Part shown: positions 45,001-50,984 of the stretch, one piece after another
Layout of the letters: each line of letters begins with the position of its first letter
Numbering within the stretch: the stretch's first letter is position 1
From: Tubulanus polymorphus
Lineage: Eukaryota; Nemertea; Palaeonemertea; Tubulaniformes; Tubulanidae
Direction of reading: 5' to 3'
DNA: 64,000 nt
NCBI RefSeq assembly: GCF_964204645.1
Contig: NC_134033.1
Coordinates: forward strand, 1,478,631 to 1,542,630
Position numbers and translations under genes: made by a program
Notes under the pieces: generated by a model
Database searches by the model: none
What the model was told of the DNA's origin: nothing
The model's input: only the letters and a program-made list of their open reading frames with translations

Positions 45001-47139
45001 AAATGAGCTGAGACTGGTCTTAAGTTGTTAGATTGGCTATAGAACTAAAATGAGCTGAGACTGGTGTTGAGTTGTTAGATTGGCTTTAGAACTAAAATGA
45101 GTTTAGACTGGTCTTAAGTTGTTAGATTGGCTATGGAACCAAAATGAGCTTATACTGGTCTTAAGTTGTAAAATTGGCTATAGAACCAAAATGAGCTTAG
45201 ACTGGTCTTAAGTTGTTAGATTGGTTATAGAACCAAAATGAGTTTAGACTGGTCTGACATTGTTAGATTGGCTTTAAAACCAAAATGAGTTTAGAACTAT
45301 TGGATAAGGTCTATGCTTAAGCTAAACTGCTGCAAATTCTTTTTGTAATTTATTTCAGATGTCCGACATCGGACTGACGGAGAACGTCAAAACCGACAAG
45401 AAAAAGTTCGAAATCTGGTCTCAAGGTCGTACCGAAGTGTACATCTGCCAGGCTTTGACGCAGGAGATGAAATTGCTTTGGTTGAAAGAAATAAAACGTG
45501 TTTTGATGCTGCAGTTCGCTTCATTGAAAGGTTAGAGTAAAACTTGTTAAGCGTGAATCTTGCATAGGAATTTTTTTCTTACTTAAAATCAGGGGTTAGT
45601 TGTAGGGTTGTGACTGAAGTCCAAAAGTGGTCTTAAATCATAAGACCAGTCTGAAATGTTTAGATTGGCTATAGAACTGAGTAGTTGGTCTAAAACTGGT
45701 CTTCAGTTGTTAGACTGGCTATAGAACCAAAATGACTAGTTCAATCTAAGTTTAGAATAAGTTTGTTATTTGTATGACGTGATATACTTCAATATAGCAT
45801 AGTTTTTCACTCCTAAAATGTGGATTTTTTGGTCAATATCTCTTCAGAACAACAAGTCCGGATCCGTAAAGGATCGATGGTCACTCTCACGTCTGTCGGG
45901 TCGAACAGTAGCGCGGAGACGGATAACATTTCCTGTAGCAGGTAAGATCCTTTTACGTATTCCACTTCCATGGTTCCACTGTTTAAAATATTGGTTGCGT
46001 TCAATTTTAGTTTTAAGTGAAAATAGTCGAAACAAATATTTGTTCTGTGCTAGTAAAATATTTGAAAATTAGCCGTCTAACTGGCTCCTGTATCTCCCAT
46101 ATTTTTCAGTCGACCTGCTTCCGTTTTTTCGCGTATCGAAAACAACAATCCGGGCGTCATACCGGAAGACAGCGCTGACTATCGTTACGACGAAGGCTGG
46201 ACGTCGGAGGAATTTGATTCAGAAGATGACAGCGGCGCGTATCCTAGCTCTTCTAGTTTACAGGTAATAACAGGTTCTACGTTAACATAGACACAAGTGA
46301 ATTTATTTCGTTCAAGAAAATCCTAAGTTTGACTGATTCAATCCTATCATTTATTTTCCAAGCTTCTAATAGTTTTTTCTTTAAAATTGCAAGAAAGTTT
46401 CTTGTTTTCAAGTGTTGAATATTCAAATTTTGAATTATTAACTGTTGCGTTTGTTGCAAACTAACGGTTCTTTTATGTCATCATAAAATCAATCATCGTT
46501 AATCGCGTATGCGCTTCTTTCGAGCGTTCGCGACATTCAAATTTTGAATTCTAACGGTTTTGTTTGTTGTAGAATTGTTTGTTATTACACTATGCCGCGT
46601 TGGCAGACTATCACCGCGTCGATGACTCCGAATTGAGTATGAAGGAAGGCGATCTGGTCGACGTGCTGAAATGCGGCTCCGAGGGCTGGTGGTACGTGCG
46701 TCACGTATCCCGCGGCGACGAGGGATGGGTTCCGTCGAGTTATCTCGAGGTCGAATCTCAACGAGGATCTCGATCGACTTTATCAGTTAGCAGTATTGGT
46801 AAGTTTTATTCAATATGGCCACTATGGCAGCCAGTTCAGTTTTAGATATGGCCACCATTGGAGCTAGTTTGGTTTTCAATATGGCGACCATGGAAACTAG
46901 TTTAGTTTTGAATATAGCCACCATGGCAGCTAGTTCAGTTTTCAATATGGCCACCATGGCAGCTAGTTTAGTTTTCAATATGGCCACCATGGCAGCTTAT
47001 TTCATTTCCACCGTAAATTTATTTTGATTCGTCATTTTCAGAATCGACTAACGGAAACCAACACAGCGTATCCAGTAGTCATAGCAACCTCATGAAAATA
47101 AGCAGCAGCATTACGCATCTCGACGGTACATCCGTGTAA
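19711..47139 (+). CDS. MCF2L: MCF2L/DBS-type Rho guanine-nucleotide exchange factor, 21 coding exons
   Basis: Dbl-family GEFs load Rho GTPases with GTP at membranes. Coding exons: 19711-20158, 32495-32699, 34388-34478, 35749-35862, 36742-36858, 37172-37485, 38036-38150, 38824-39135, 40262-40453, 40916-41173, 41716-41861, 42350-42532, 43228-43297, 43374-43562, 43937-44062, 44535-44753, 45359-45530, 45848-45941, 46110-46263, 46573-46798, 47042-47139. All junctions are GT-AG. Phases match throughout, and the total is 3843 nt (1280 codons plus TAA). Module order is a novel acidic N-terminus, Sec14 (about 165-325), spectrin-like (about 326-660), DH (about 771-960), PH (about 965-1095), an acidic linker, and SH3 (about 1176-1235). 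This is the order of vertebrate MCF2L with a C-terminal SH3. The family hallmark [16 protein letters not shown] ends the exon at 43562. Intron 1 is 12.3 kb and contains an opposite-strand Kunitz locus. Orthology to MCF2L rather than MCF2 is inferred from the SH3. Confidence 0.93.
20190..20560. repeat. TGATGTCATAGGGGG family, locus 1
   Basis: Five imperfect units of 60-90 bp with GATGATGTCATAGGGGGATT and GGAGGCAGCCATCTTT. The family also occurs at 29.9, 34.5, 36.9 and 48.8 kb. Confidence 0.75.
21004..21086. repeat. (TA)n microsatellite
   Basis: About 80 bp of nearly pure TA in intron 1 of the RhoGEF gene. Confidence 0.95.
21560..21950. repeat. GTGGAACTGGATCC minisatellite, locus 2 (inverse orientation)
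   Basis: About 14 units of roughly 27 bp, GGATCAGGTATCCAGTTCCAC followed by AGTTAC. The reverse complement contains AACTGTGGAACTGGATACC, the core of the family seen elsewhere. The long open frame across it is only the repeat. Confidence 0.85.
22105..22110 (-). terminator. polyadenylation signal of the Kunitz locus
   Basis: TTTATT on the plus strand is AATAAA on the minus strand, 56 bp beyond the tail-2 stop. No such signal follows tail 1, so this is the likely 3' end for the whole locus. Confidence 0.6.
22166..22332 (-). CDS. Kunitz locus tail exon 2 (NKQNKS / GSRG repeats)
   Basis: The acceptor GCTTTTTCCAG precedes a phase-1 exon starting [15 protein letters not shown]. It continues with NKQNKS repeats (18-bp units) and then GGSR repeats (12-bp units) to TGA. 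It is hydrophilic, Lys/Asn then Gly/Arg-rich. AATAAA follows at 56 bp, so this is the complete version of the tail. Confidence 0.65.
22166..29587 (-). CDS. nested Kunitz protease-inhibitor locus with two tandem cassettes
   Basis: Minus-strand gene inside intron 1 of the RhoGEF. Order in transcription: leader exon 1 (29587-29567), leader exon 2 (29486-29423), cassette 1 (Kunitz exons 28360-28176, 27701-27511 and 26796-26614; tail 26430-26240), cassette 2 (25767-25583, 24908-24718, 24203-24013 and 22698-22516; tail 22332-22166). The leader is a clear signal peptide, so the products are secreted. All Kunitz exons start in phase 1, as does leader exon 2's end, so the leader can join any of them. 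Only one leader is seen for both cassettes. The domains would inhibit trypsin-like serine proteases (P1 Lys or Arg). Exon boundaries are well supported; which exons co-occur in one mRNA is not resolved. Confidence 0.75.
22516..22698 (-). CDS. Kunitz exon type A, cassette 2
   Basis: Six cysteines spaced 11-15-7-12-3, so the Kunitz fold is kept with a longer first loop than the usual 8. Arg follows Cys2 (P1 Arg). It has symmetric phase 1-1 borders (TTACAG acceptor, ACTG|GTAAGT donor), so it is insertable without frame change. It splices in frame to tail exon 2. Confidence 0.75.
22757..24012. repeat. 40-bp satellite, array 1 (about 31 copies)
   Basis: Unit of exactly 40 bp: GTGTAACCAGTAAGATCAGC, then TGGTATTCACTCTGTTCTAG. 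Variants CACACT and CACTCT alternate largely as one of three, giving a 120-bp higher-order unit. GGGGTAACCCG variants accumulate toward the Kunitz exon at 24.0 kb. Confidence 0.95.
24013..24203 (-). CDS. Kunitz exon type B, cassette 2 (third)
   Basis: Cysteine spacing 8-13-7-12-3, with GPCK (P1 Lys), RYYFDG and FTYGGCKGN: a canonical inhibitory Kunitz domain. It opens in phase 1 after TTACAG. It reads into KYFTS and a TGA supplied by the adjacent satellite. The only GT before the stop (AA|GTATTT) would leave phase 2, which does not fit the next exon. Confidence 0.7.
24262..24717. repeat. 40-bp satellite, array 2 (about 11 copies)
   Basis: Same 40-bp unit as array 1, filling the intron between two type-B Kunitz exons. 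Confidence 0.95.
24718..24908 (-). CDS. Kunitz exon type B, cassette 2 (second)
   Basis: Nearly identical to the exon at 24013; it differs by REYC instead of RENC near the last cysteine. P1 Lys. The same satellite-derived stop and unusual 3' phase. Confidence 0.7.
24967..25582. repeat. 40-bp satellite, array 3 (about 15 copies)
   Basis: Same unit. CCCG variants are enriched toward the 25.58-kb Kunitz exon. Confidence 0.95.
25583..25767 (-). CDS. Kunitz exon type B with EYDRC head, cassette 2 (first)
   Basis: Same domain as the other type-B exons but with a different 5' border: ATGGCACAG|AATACGACCGC gives EYDRC instead of [13 protein letters not shown] replaces AAIDRY, and GGCEG replaces GGCKG. 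Its upstream intron copies that of the cassette-1 head exon (25768-25980 matches 28361-28570), so it is the duplicated head of a cassette. The frame that starts at ATG 25788 is out of phase with the domain. Confidence 0.68.
25970..26280. repeat. 47-bp CTTAAG minisatellite, locus 1
   Basis: Six units of ACCAAAATGAGCTTAGACTG + GTCTTAAGTTGTTAGATTGG + TTATAGA. It is the shortened counterpart of 28560-29360 and runs directly into tail exon 1. Confidence 0.85.
26240..26430 (-). CDS. Kunitz locus tail exon 1, C-terminus taken from a minisatellite
   Basis: Same acceptor and start ([15 protein letters not shown]) and more NKQNKS repeats than tail 2. The GGSR part is missing: the frame enters the 47-bp minisatellite and ends [15 protein letters not shown] at a TAA. 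No AATAAA follows. This is probably the truncated copy at the junction of the tandem duplication. Confidence 0.6.
26614..26796 (-). CDS. Kunitz exon type A, cassette 1
   Basis: Differs from the 22516-22698 exon by one visible residue (AQKC versus AQNC). Same 11-15-7-12-3 spacing, P1 Arg and symmetric 1-1 phase. Near identity of exons and flanking introns points to recent duplication or conversion. Confidence 0.75.
26855..27510. repeat. 40-bp satellite, array 4 (about 16 copies)
   Basis: Same 40-bp unit between the type-A and type-B exons of cassette 1. Confidence 0.95.
27511..27701 (-). CDS. Kunitz exon type B, cassette 1 (second)
   Basis: DVDKTPC head, GPCK (P1 Lys), GGCEG, REYC. It reads to KYFTS and a satellite-borne stop. 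Same phase problem at its 3' side as the other type-B exons. Confidence 0.7.
27760..28175. repeat. 40-bp satellite, array 5 (about 10 copies)
   Basis: Same unit, between the first two Kunitz exons of cassette 1. Confidence 0.95.
28176..28360 (-). CDS. Kunitz exon type B with EYDRC head, cassette 1 (first)
   Basis: This is the exon nearest the leader. Leader exon 2 ends GAA G| and this exon opens AA TAC GAC CGC, giving an in-frame Glu-Glu-Tyr-Asp-Arg-Cys. Six cysteines spaced 8-13-7-12-3, P1 Lys. If read to its satellite stop, the leader plus this exon alone gives a complete single-domain secreted inhibitor of about 90 residues. Confidence 0.7.
28555..29360. repeat. 47-bp CTTAAG minisatellite, locus 2 (about 17 units)
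   Basis: Tandem units with AATGAGCTTAGACTGGTCTT and AAGTTGTTAGATTGG in the intron between leader and cassette 1. CTATAGAACTAAAATGAG variants increase toward the leader. Confidence 0.9.
29423..29587 (-). CDS. Kunitz locus signal-peptide exons 1 and 2
   Basis: Exon 1 (29587-29567) codes MKPVLLM before GTAATA. Exon 2 (29486-29423), after GTTGTCAG, codes [19 protein letters not shown] and TE plus one base before GTAAGA. Together they give a typical n-h-c signal peptide with cleavage likely near VDG or its Ala. No second leader was found upstream of cassette 2. Confidence 0.68.
29588..29800 (-). promoter_or_regulatory. upstream region of the Kunitz locus
   Basis: Non-repetitive sequence directly 5' of the leader ATG. 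No convincing TATA box. Assigned only by position. Confidence 0.25.
29870..30195. repeat. TGATGTCATAGGGGG family, locus 2 (inverse)
   Basis: Four units of about 75 bp: CCCCCTATGACATCATCAAATTG, CTCTAGATCATTTGGCCC and AAAGATGGCAGCCTCCA (each given as a separate block). Confidence 0.85.
30709..30910 (+). CDS. MCF2L: RhoGEF 5' exon, proximal alternative (candidate)
   Basis: ATG at 30709 opens 67 codons plus one base and ends ATC ACC G|GTAAGA, a strong donor. The phase (1) is the same as that of the 19711 exon, so joining to 32495 keeps the frame (GAA). The peptide is Cys-containing and hydrophobic in part ([19 protein letters not shown]). CpG-rich sequence and an ATATTGG/ATATATG stretch precede it. 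Joined here the protein would be about 1198 residues, nearer to vertebrate MCF2L in size. Expression evidence is needed to choose. Confidence 0.42.
30944..31226. mobile_element. piggyBac-like MITE, copy 1
   Basis: TTAA followed by CCCTTTCAGTGCG; the other end is TTGAAAGGG before TCAA (a one-base change from TTAA). Core 30948-31222. Inside are palindromes ACACCGCACTGCGGTGT. No coding capacity. TTAA target duplication plus CCC-starting ends is the piggyBac signature. Confidence 0.75.
32095..32445. repeat. GTGGAACTGGATCC minisatellite, locus 3
   Basis: About 17 units of 20-21 bp, AACTGTGGAACTGGGTTCAG, with a TAACTGTGG variant. It ends 50 bp before the acceptor of the 32495 exon. Confidence 0.85.
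32495..36858 (+). CDS. MCF2L: RhoGEF Sec14 (CRAL-TRIO-like) module, 4 exons
   Basis: Exons 32495-32699, 34388-34478, 35749-35862 and 36742-36858. Visible signatures are [21 protein letters not shown], the family's [15 protein letters not shown], and [17 protein letters not shown], followed by [20 protein letters not shown]. The last is the LTxxxGG lipid-gate-like motif. In vertebrate DBS this domain binds phosphoinositides and restrains the GEF. An in-frame ATG at 32502 could serve as start if the upstream exon is non-coding. Confidence 0.9.
32855..33085. repeat. 77-bp repeat with CTCF-like core, three copies
   Basis: Units begin TCCACCAGGTGTCGCTAGTG at 32855, 32932 and 33009 with period 77 bp. 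Related single copies lie at 41.27 and 41.67 kb. Confidence 0.85.
33540..33895. repeat. TTTTCGATGATTT low-complexity tract
   Basis: Degenerate 12-24 bp units of GATGATTTTGATGTTTTTCG. The Lys/Ser-rich minus-strand frame across it is a by-product of composition. Confidence 0.8.
34495..34840. repeat. TGATGTCATAGGGGG family, locus 3
   Basis: Five units, GATGATGTCATAGGGGG plus GGCAGCCATCTT, in the intron directly after the Sec14 exon at 34388. Confidence 0.85.
35253..35526. mobile_element. piggyBac-like MITE, copy 2 (inverted relative to copy 1)
   Basis: Perfect TTAA on both sides (35253-35256 and 35523-35526). Ends CCCTTTCAGTGC and GCACTGAAAGGG. Core 266 bp, with the ACACCGCAGTGCGGTGT palindrome. 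It matches copy 1 read on the opposite strand. Confidence 0.85.
36145..36364. mobile_element. MITE family B, copy 2, with a duplicated 3' end
   Basis: It opens GGCTCGGTTTCATAGATGTG and closes AGTCTATGAAACCGGGCCC at 36306. The last 58 bp are then repeated to 36364. Located in the intron after the exon at 35749. Confidence 0.7.
36875..37060. repeat. TGATGTCATAGGGGG family, locus 4 (inverse)
   Basis: Three to four degraded units with CCCCCTATGATATCATCAAATT, immediately downstream of the 36742 exon. The first copy begins within 20 bp of the donor. Confidence 0.7.
37172..41173 (+). CDS. MCF2L: RhoGEF spectrin-like module and linker, 5 exons
   Basis: Exons 37172-37485, 38036-38150, 38824-39135, 40262-40453 and 40916-41173. 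Helical heptad-rich sequence includes [48 protein letters not shown] and the [19 protein letters not shown] block, all aligned with vertebrate DBS. The linker ends [14 protein letters not shown] followed by a Ser/Lys-rich basic tract. The first exon of the group carries an alanine run (GCA repeats) in the loop [14 protein letters not shown], a likely length-variable insertion. Confidence 0.88.
37490..37640. repeat. (CTCTCC)n pyrimidine tract
   Basis: A strongly biased CT tract starting 5 bp after the donor at 37485. It may act on splicing, but it is also simple repeat. Confidence 0.85.
38290..38635. repeat. GTGGAACTGGATCC minisatellite, locus 4
   Basis: About 16 units, CTGGATCCAGAACTGTGGAA, in an intron. 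The open frames of 64-105 codons on both strands are repeat by-products. Confidence 0.85.
39165..39905. repeat. 47-bp CTTAAG minisatellite, locus 3, with MITE end
   Basis: About 14 units read in inverse orientation (AACTTAAGACCAGTCTAAGC). It ends in TTAGGACCACATTTGGACTTAAG + TCACCACCGTGCAACTAGCCCC, one terminal arm of the fold-back MITE described at 44825. Confidence 0.85.
40500..40915. repeat. direct repeat CAGAAAACCTGCAATGGCTG, three copies
   Basis: Blocks near 40516, 40680 and 40850 share AATGGCTGCTTTGCAGCTAT followed by ATTGAAT. The last lies just before the 40916 acceptor. Confidence 0.7.
41716..44062 (+). CDS. MCF2L: RhoGEF linker and DH (catalytic) module, 5 exons
   Basis: Exons 41716-41861 (acidic Ser-rich linker), 42350-42532, 43228-43297, 43374-43562 and 43937-44062. 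The DH domain starts [18 protein letters not shown] (conserved region 1, with the Glu that contacts the GTPase switch). It continues [21 protein letters not shown] and YSKYCQNK, and reaches conserved region 3, [18 protein letters not shown]. All catalytic landmarks are present, so the GEF should be active on Rho-family GTPases. Confidence 0.92.
42695..43200. repeat. GTGGAACTGGATCC minisatellite, locus 5
   Basis: Units CATAACTGTGGAACTGGGTT alternate with CAGTAACTGTTGAACTGAGT. The array is interrupted by a SINE at 42778-42973. Confidence 0.8.
42778..42973 (+). mobile_element. tRNA-derived SINE
   Basis: The tRNA-like head has A box GGCATGGTGGATAAGG and B box GGTTCGAATCC. The unrelated body is followed by an AAGAAGAAG tail. 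GAACTG occurs on both sides (42772-42777 and 42974-42979), consistent with a target-site duplication, although the host is itself a GAACTG repeat. Confidence 0.8.
43735..43908. repeat. 29-bp perfect tandem repeat, six copies
   Basis: GTGTACGTCTGCTGCTAGTA + CACAAGGTC, with units essentially identical. Each unit can fold as GTGTAC...GTACAC. Confidence 0.92.
44100..44480. repeat. 24-bp AGACCAGTGGTCAGT minisatellite
   Basis: About 14 degenerate units, each with the near-palindrome GACCAGTGGTC. The minus-strand frame of LTDHWSIK repeats is a by-product. It ends about 50 bp before the 44535 acceptor. Confidence 0.88.
44535..45530 (+). CDS. MCF2L: RhoGEF PH module, 2 exons
   Basis: Exons 44535-44753 and 45359-45530. 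They code [55 protein letters not shown] and [20 protein letters not shown], ending with the C-terminal helix [13 protein letters not shown]. The tryptophan of the PH helix is present. PH follows DH directly, as in all Dbl GEFs. Confidence 0.92.
44825..45310. mobile_element. fold-back MITE (44825-44968) followed by 47-bp minisatellite locus 4
   Basis: Left end AGGGGCCTGTTGCACTGTTG; the reverse complement of the right end is AGGGGCCGGTTGCATAGTCG. The 143-bp element contains CTTAAGACTGGTCTTCAGTTG. From 44970 the same internal motif becomes a tandem array of seven 47-bp units. Confidence 0.75.
45595..45755. mobile_element. diverged copy of the fold-back MITE
   Basis: Begins AGGGGTTAGTTGTAGGGTTG, then TGACTGAAGTCCAAAAGTGG and TCTTAAATCATAAGACC. 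The right end is lost or altered. Confidence 0.55.
45848..47139 (+). CDS. MCF2L: RhoGEF acidic linker, SH3 and C-terminus, 4 exons
   Basis: Exons 45848-45941, 46110-46263, 46573-46798 and 47042-47139. The linker is Ser- and Asp/Glu-rich. The SH3 domain reads [19 protein letters not shown] (ALYDY-like start), then GWWYVRH with the paired tryptophans and [10 protein letters not shown], the conserved proline and tyrosine of the ligand groove. The last exon codes a Ser/Asn-rich tail ending at TAA 47137-47139. Confidence 0.9.
46800..47010. repeat. 33-bp ATGGCCACCATGGCAGCTAG repeat
   Basis: Six units in the last intron. Period 33 bp, so frames stay open on both strands ([11 protein letters not shown] / [10 protein letters not shown]). 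Not an exon: the phases of the flanking exons already fit each other. Confidence 0.88.
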
Positions 47140-50100
47140 CCACGGTAACCAGTAAACGCCATCCGGATTCCGGATGCTGGGTACTGTGATTAACTACCGC
47201 TTCGCGCAGGCGCCGGCCTCGTGAACGTCCTATGGCTATCACTATACAGTGGCAGCGCGTGCGGACTCATATTTTGACGCAGGATTTAATGGGGCCAGTA
47301 TGGAATCTTTATATGCAACGAACACTGTTGGACTAACGTGCCGTTATCAAGGCGACCAATTCTATCGGAATAATACCACGCATTACTATTCACATATTCC
47401 ACTTGTTTAAAGTTGATAACAGCAACAGCAGCTGCAGCAGCAGCAGCAGCATCAGCGGCAATTTAACATCTTTTGTTTACTTAACACAATGATTCATGAA
47501 TAGATACATGATACACCTTTAACTGTGTTAGAATTCTATATAACATGTTTACAATTGTATGATAGGTAGACCTACTCTGTATGGTTATAATTAGGTTCAC
47601 TATTCTACAGTAGGTAGACCTACCCTGTAAACTCCTATTCTACATAAGGTTCACAATTCTACAGTAGGTTCATCGAGTATCGATATCAATTTGCGTACAT
47701 TGTTAAAACGGTTCTATCACCCTTCGTTAGTGGTGGTGGCAGAGTATCTGAAGGTTTTCCTCTGACCTCCCAACTCTTTTTGAGAAAGAGGGTAATGATA
47801 TCCTGAGTGGAGCTCAGCAAGTTCAAGAATGTCAGTATATGATCCCAGGAGAATCAGTGTATCATCTCGGCTTGACCCCCAGACATCAGTTCCGTACCTG
47901 ACTCGGACAGCAATCGGTTTTAAATGATAAATATATTGAACTATTGAATGTAGATTGTCTCCTGTATCTCATATCATTTACATTCCCGAATATTTAAAGA
48001 TATTTTAAAGAAACTATTTATGTTTTGTTACAGTATGATATGTTTATATATATTTCATCCTGCCATTTTATTTATTTTTCCACTATTTGTTTATGATGAT
48101 ATTTTGTGCGCGTCTTTTGATTTATGTTTTTTCAACCGCTGCGGTTTCGCTATTTTAGAAAAATGCTTTATTCATAATTTGTTCTCTACATTCCAGCCAC
48201 AATCAATAGCTTTTATTAAACAGGACCCAATTCGACAGTTAGTGGATCCAGTTCCACAGTTAGTGGATCCAGTTCCACAGTTAGTGGATCCAGTTCCACA
48301 GTTACTGGACTCAGTTACACAATTCTTTATCTAGTTCTACAGTTGCTGGATTCAGTTCAACAGTTATCACAGGTTTTACATTGAACTTAATTTGAGTATT
48401 TGAACTATTAATTTGAATGTGCAGTTAATTTGAAAATTTGAGCAGTTAATTTGAATACCGTATTTGAGCAGTAAATTTGAAGATTTGAGCAGTTAATTTG
48501 AATATTTGAACTGTTAACTTGAATACCGTATTTGAGCAGTTAATTTGAAGATTTGAGAAGTTAATTTGAATTTTTTACCGTCCTGTATATGCCGTTAAAT
48601 ATATATATGCCGTCCTCTCAATCAATGATATTGATCTTGTGTTGTTAGGCTTTTGCTTTCGTCCATTCACAGTACAGTGACTGTATAATGTCACTGTACT
48701 TACTTTGTATCTCGATTATCTTCTCTTTTACATATGTTTTAATATTTTAAAGACAATTTTTGTATCCCTCACGTCTCTGTACATCTCTATATACCGTTCT
48801 CGAAAGATGGTTGGCTCCGTAATTCCCTGTATGACATCATCAAATTCCCAATGGTCTCTGATCTAGACCCTTCCAAGATGGCCATAGTCGTAGGTGATTG
48901 TTGATGTACATCATAAGGGGATTTATGAAGGCTGGCATATTTTTAGGAAGGGCGTCCTAAAGATAAAATCATCTCCAGTTCAATTCAATGATGTCATAGT
49001 GGGATTCATGGAGGCAGCCATCTTTTCTGAATTCTCAACCCTGAAGGTGGTTGGTTTTTTCGTGAGATTGTAATTTTCGCTTGCCTCCGATATTTTATAC
49101 CTGTCCTTCGCAGCAGGTGGCGCTAGGCATCTGCTGGATGAATGGATCAACGGCGCAGAAATCTCTGATATTTCTGCGTTCATTTCGATAAACTAAGTAC
49201 AAATATCTCTGCAGTTCGAAGGTCTCCAGATCTGGTCCGGAGTCACAATTTCGGGTTTTAGACTCAACTATAATTTGTCTAAAACCAAAACATAGACAGG
49301 CTTTTTAGGGCCCAGAAGTGCAGTTGCGTTTTCAGCCCGAAAGCGGTCTTTCAAGTTTGAACCTAATCAAGTCCTAGATCAAAACTTCGACTATGCTACT
49401 GGCCCCAAGTCAGGGCACTGGCTCCGGAGACCTTCACGCGCTTTCTGGTAGAGACTTTATTTTGTACTTATTAGAAGGACAGATAAATATTGGTTCCACG
49501 GTGAAGAGCAGAATTTCATCTTGTTAAAAGTTACCTTTCATAACTGGTTTAGTGTTTCGTGTAAATTAATTACTGGTTGAGGGCTCCGTGTGGAAGGCTC
49601 CTGGTGGAGGACTCCACATGGATGACTGGTTTGTTTTATTAATCTCTGCGTTGGGGGCTGGTTTCATGGAGAATTCCTCCTCATATTGAATCAGCCCTCG
49701 GTTATTTCGGTTTTCAGTTTGTTTCGCATTTTCGAGATCTCCGCATTCTGCATTTAGTTCTGCTCTTGTTTAAAACGGACCTTAGTGTTGTCGCGTAATT
49801 TAGACGAGCAATTATTCAACTTATCGAATCATGCCAATTCAATATCTGGTTTAGAATATTAGCGTCGGGTGTTTAGCTAATTTAAGCATCAAAAAACGAA
49901 TTCCGTAGAACCTGATTAAGAGAAAACCCGCTGTTTCAATCTAAATAACTGTTTATTCTTACGTCTCCGTTCCTCTTCAGAGTTTATTTCACAATGGACA
50001 TATGTGGTAGAATTCAACTCAAAGTAAGAAAAATTAGATTGATAACTTCGGTTTCTCTCGTCAAGACTGGACATAGTTTCAACTATTTACAACTGTGGAA

Positions 50101-50900
50101 CCTCGTTACATCAAACCTCGGGACGCTAGAAACGTATGTTTGTTAAAAACGATACTTTGTTCATTCAAATTGTGTCATTTTTGACAAGTTTGATAGATAC
50201 ATAGGTAAATCCCAAGGTTCCGCTGTTAATTCTTAGAAGCATTGGTTGATATAGTGATAAAGGGGGGAGTAAATTATTGAGAAGTGCTATTATTTGTGTG
50301 GGGGAGGGAACTTCGCAAAGTGATAGGGTTTTTAATTTTCTAGGCTGTCAGATTTTAGAAGCGCATCCATTGAAAAAATGCACATTAAACTCTGCTATCT
50401 GGAATCCAACTTGAATATCAGTGTATAGTATTTATTAGTACCTATTAGGTATTCCTATCAGTCCACTACTACATATTAACTGCTGTTCAACAGTATTTGT
50501 TAAAGGCCTGATAAATCATTGTGATATTCAAGTTCCAACACTTTCAGTCAAATACATTAGAATCTGTCTCTGCGGTTATGTTGAGACCGGTAAAATTCTA
50601 CCCCGAGTTTGTGTCAAATACTGAGTACCGGCAAGAGTTTGTGAAATACAGTAGATTATGTTTCCTACCACAGATAAAGTGATGTTGGACCATAAAATTG
50701 GGGTCAAATTTGGAAATCTAAAAGATTTTGAAAGTTAATGTCTTACAGGAGTCCTCTGTATTTCCACATGTTTATGTAATCAATGTCTTAATCACTGTAA
50801 ATACCGATGGTCTACGTGACGTAGGAATTAAAGTTTCCGTGTAAAAATGCTATTCCTGCATCAGAATAAATTATTGTTCTTATTTGTAAGTTAAATATTA
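47140..50900 (+). other. RhoGEF 3' UTR and intergenic sequence
   Basis: No further coding exon found. A CAG/GCA run lies at about 47425-47460, minisatellite locus 6 of the GTGGAACTGGATCC family at 48225-48370, TTTGAGCAGTTAATTTGAA repeats at 48390-48570, and TGATGTCATAGGGGG family units at 48825-49025. The first clear AATAAA downstream is 50875-50880; whether the transcript extends that far is unknown. Confidence 0.5.
48225..48370. repeat. GTGGAACTGGATCC minisatellite, locus 6 (inverse)
   Basis: Five to six units of 21 bp, AGTGGATCCAGTTCCACAGTT. Confidence 0.85.
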
Positions 50901-50984
50901 TCAGGATGTTGTTTATATCACTGCTGTCGGACTATTCAGAGATCAGTTCAAACTGTTTTCATCCTCTAGAACTGTACCGTGTTC

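Noticed and set aside
46787-47027. Met/Ala-rich frames in the last RhoGEF intron
   Set aside because: 33-bp repeat; flanking exons join in phase without it.
48020-48334. 104-codon hydrophobic frame after the RhoGEF stop
   Set aside because: AT-rich sequence that runs into a minisatellite; no acceptor in a matching phase and the RhoGEF already ends at 47139.
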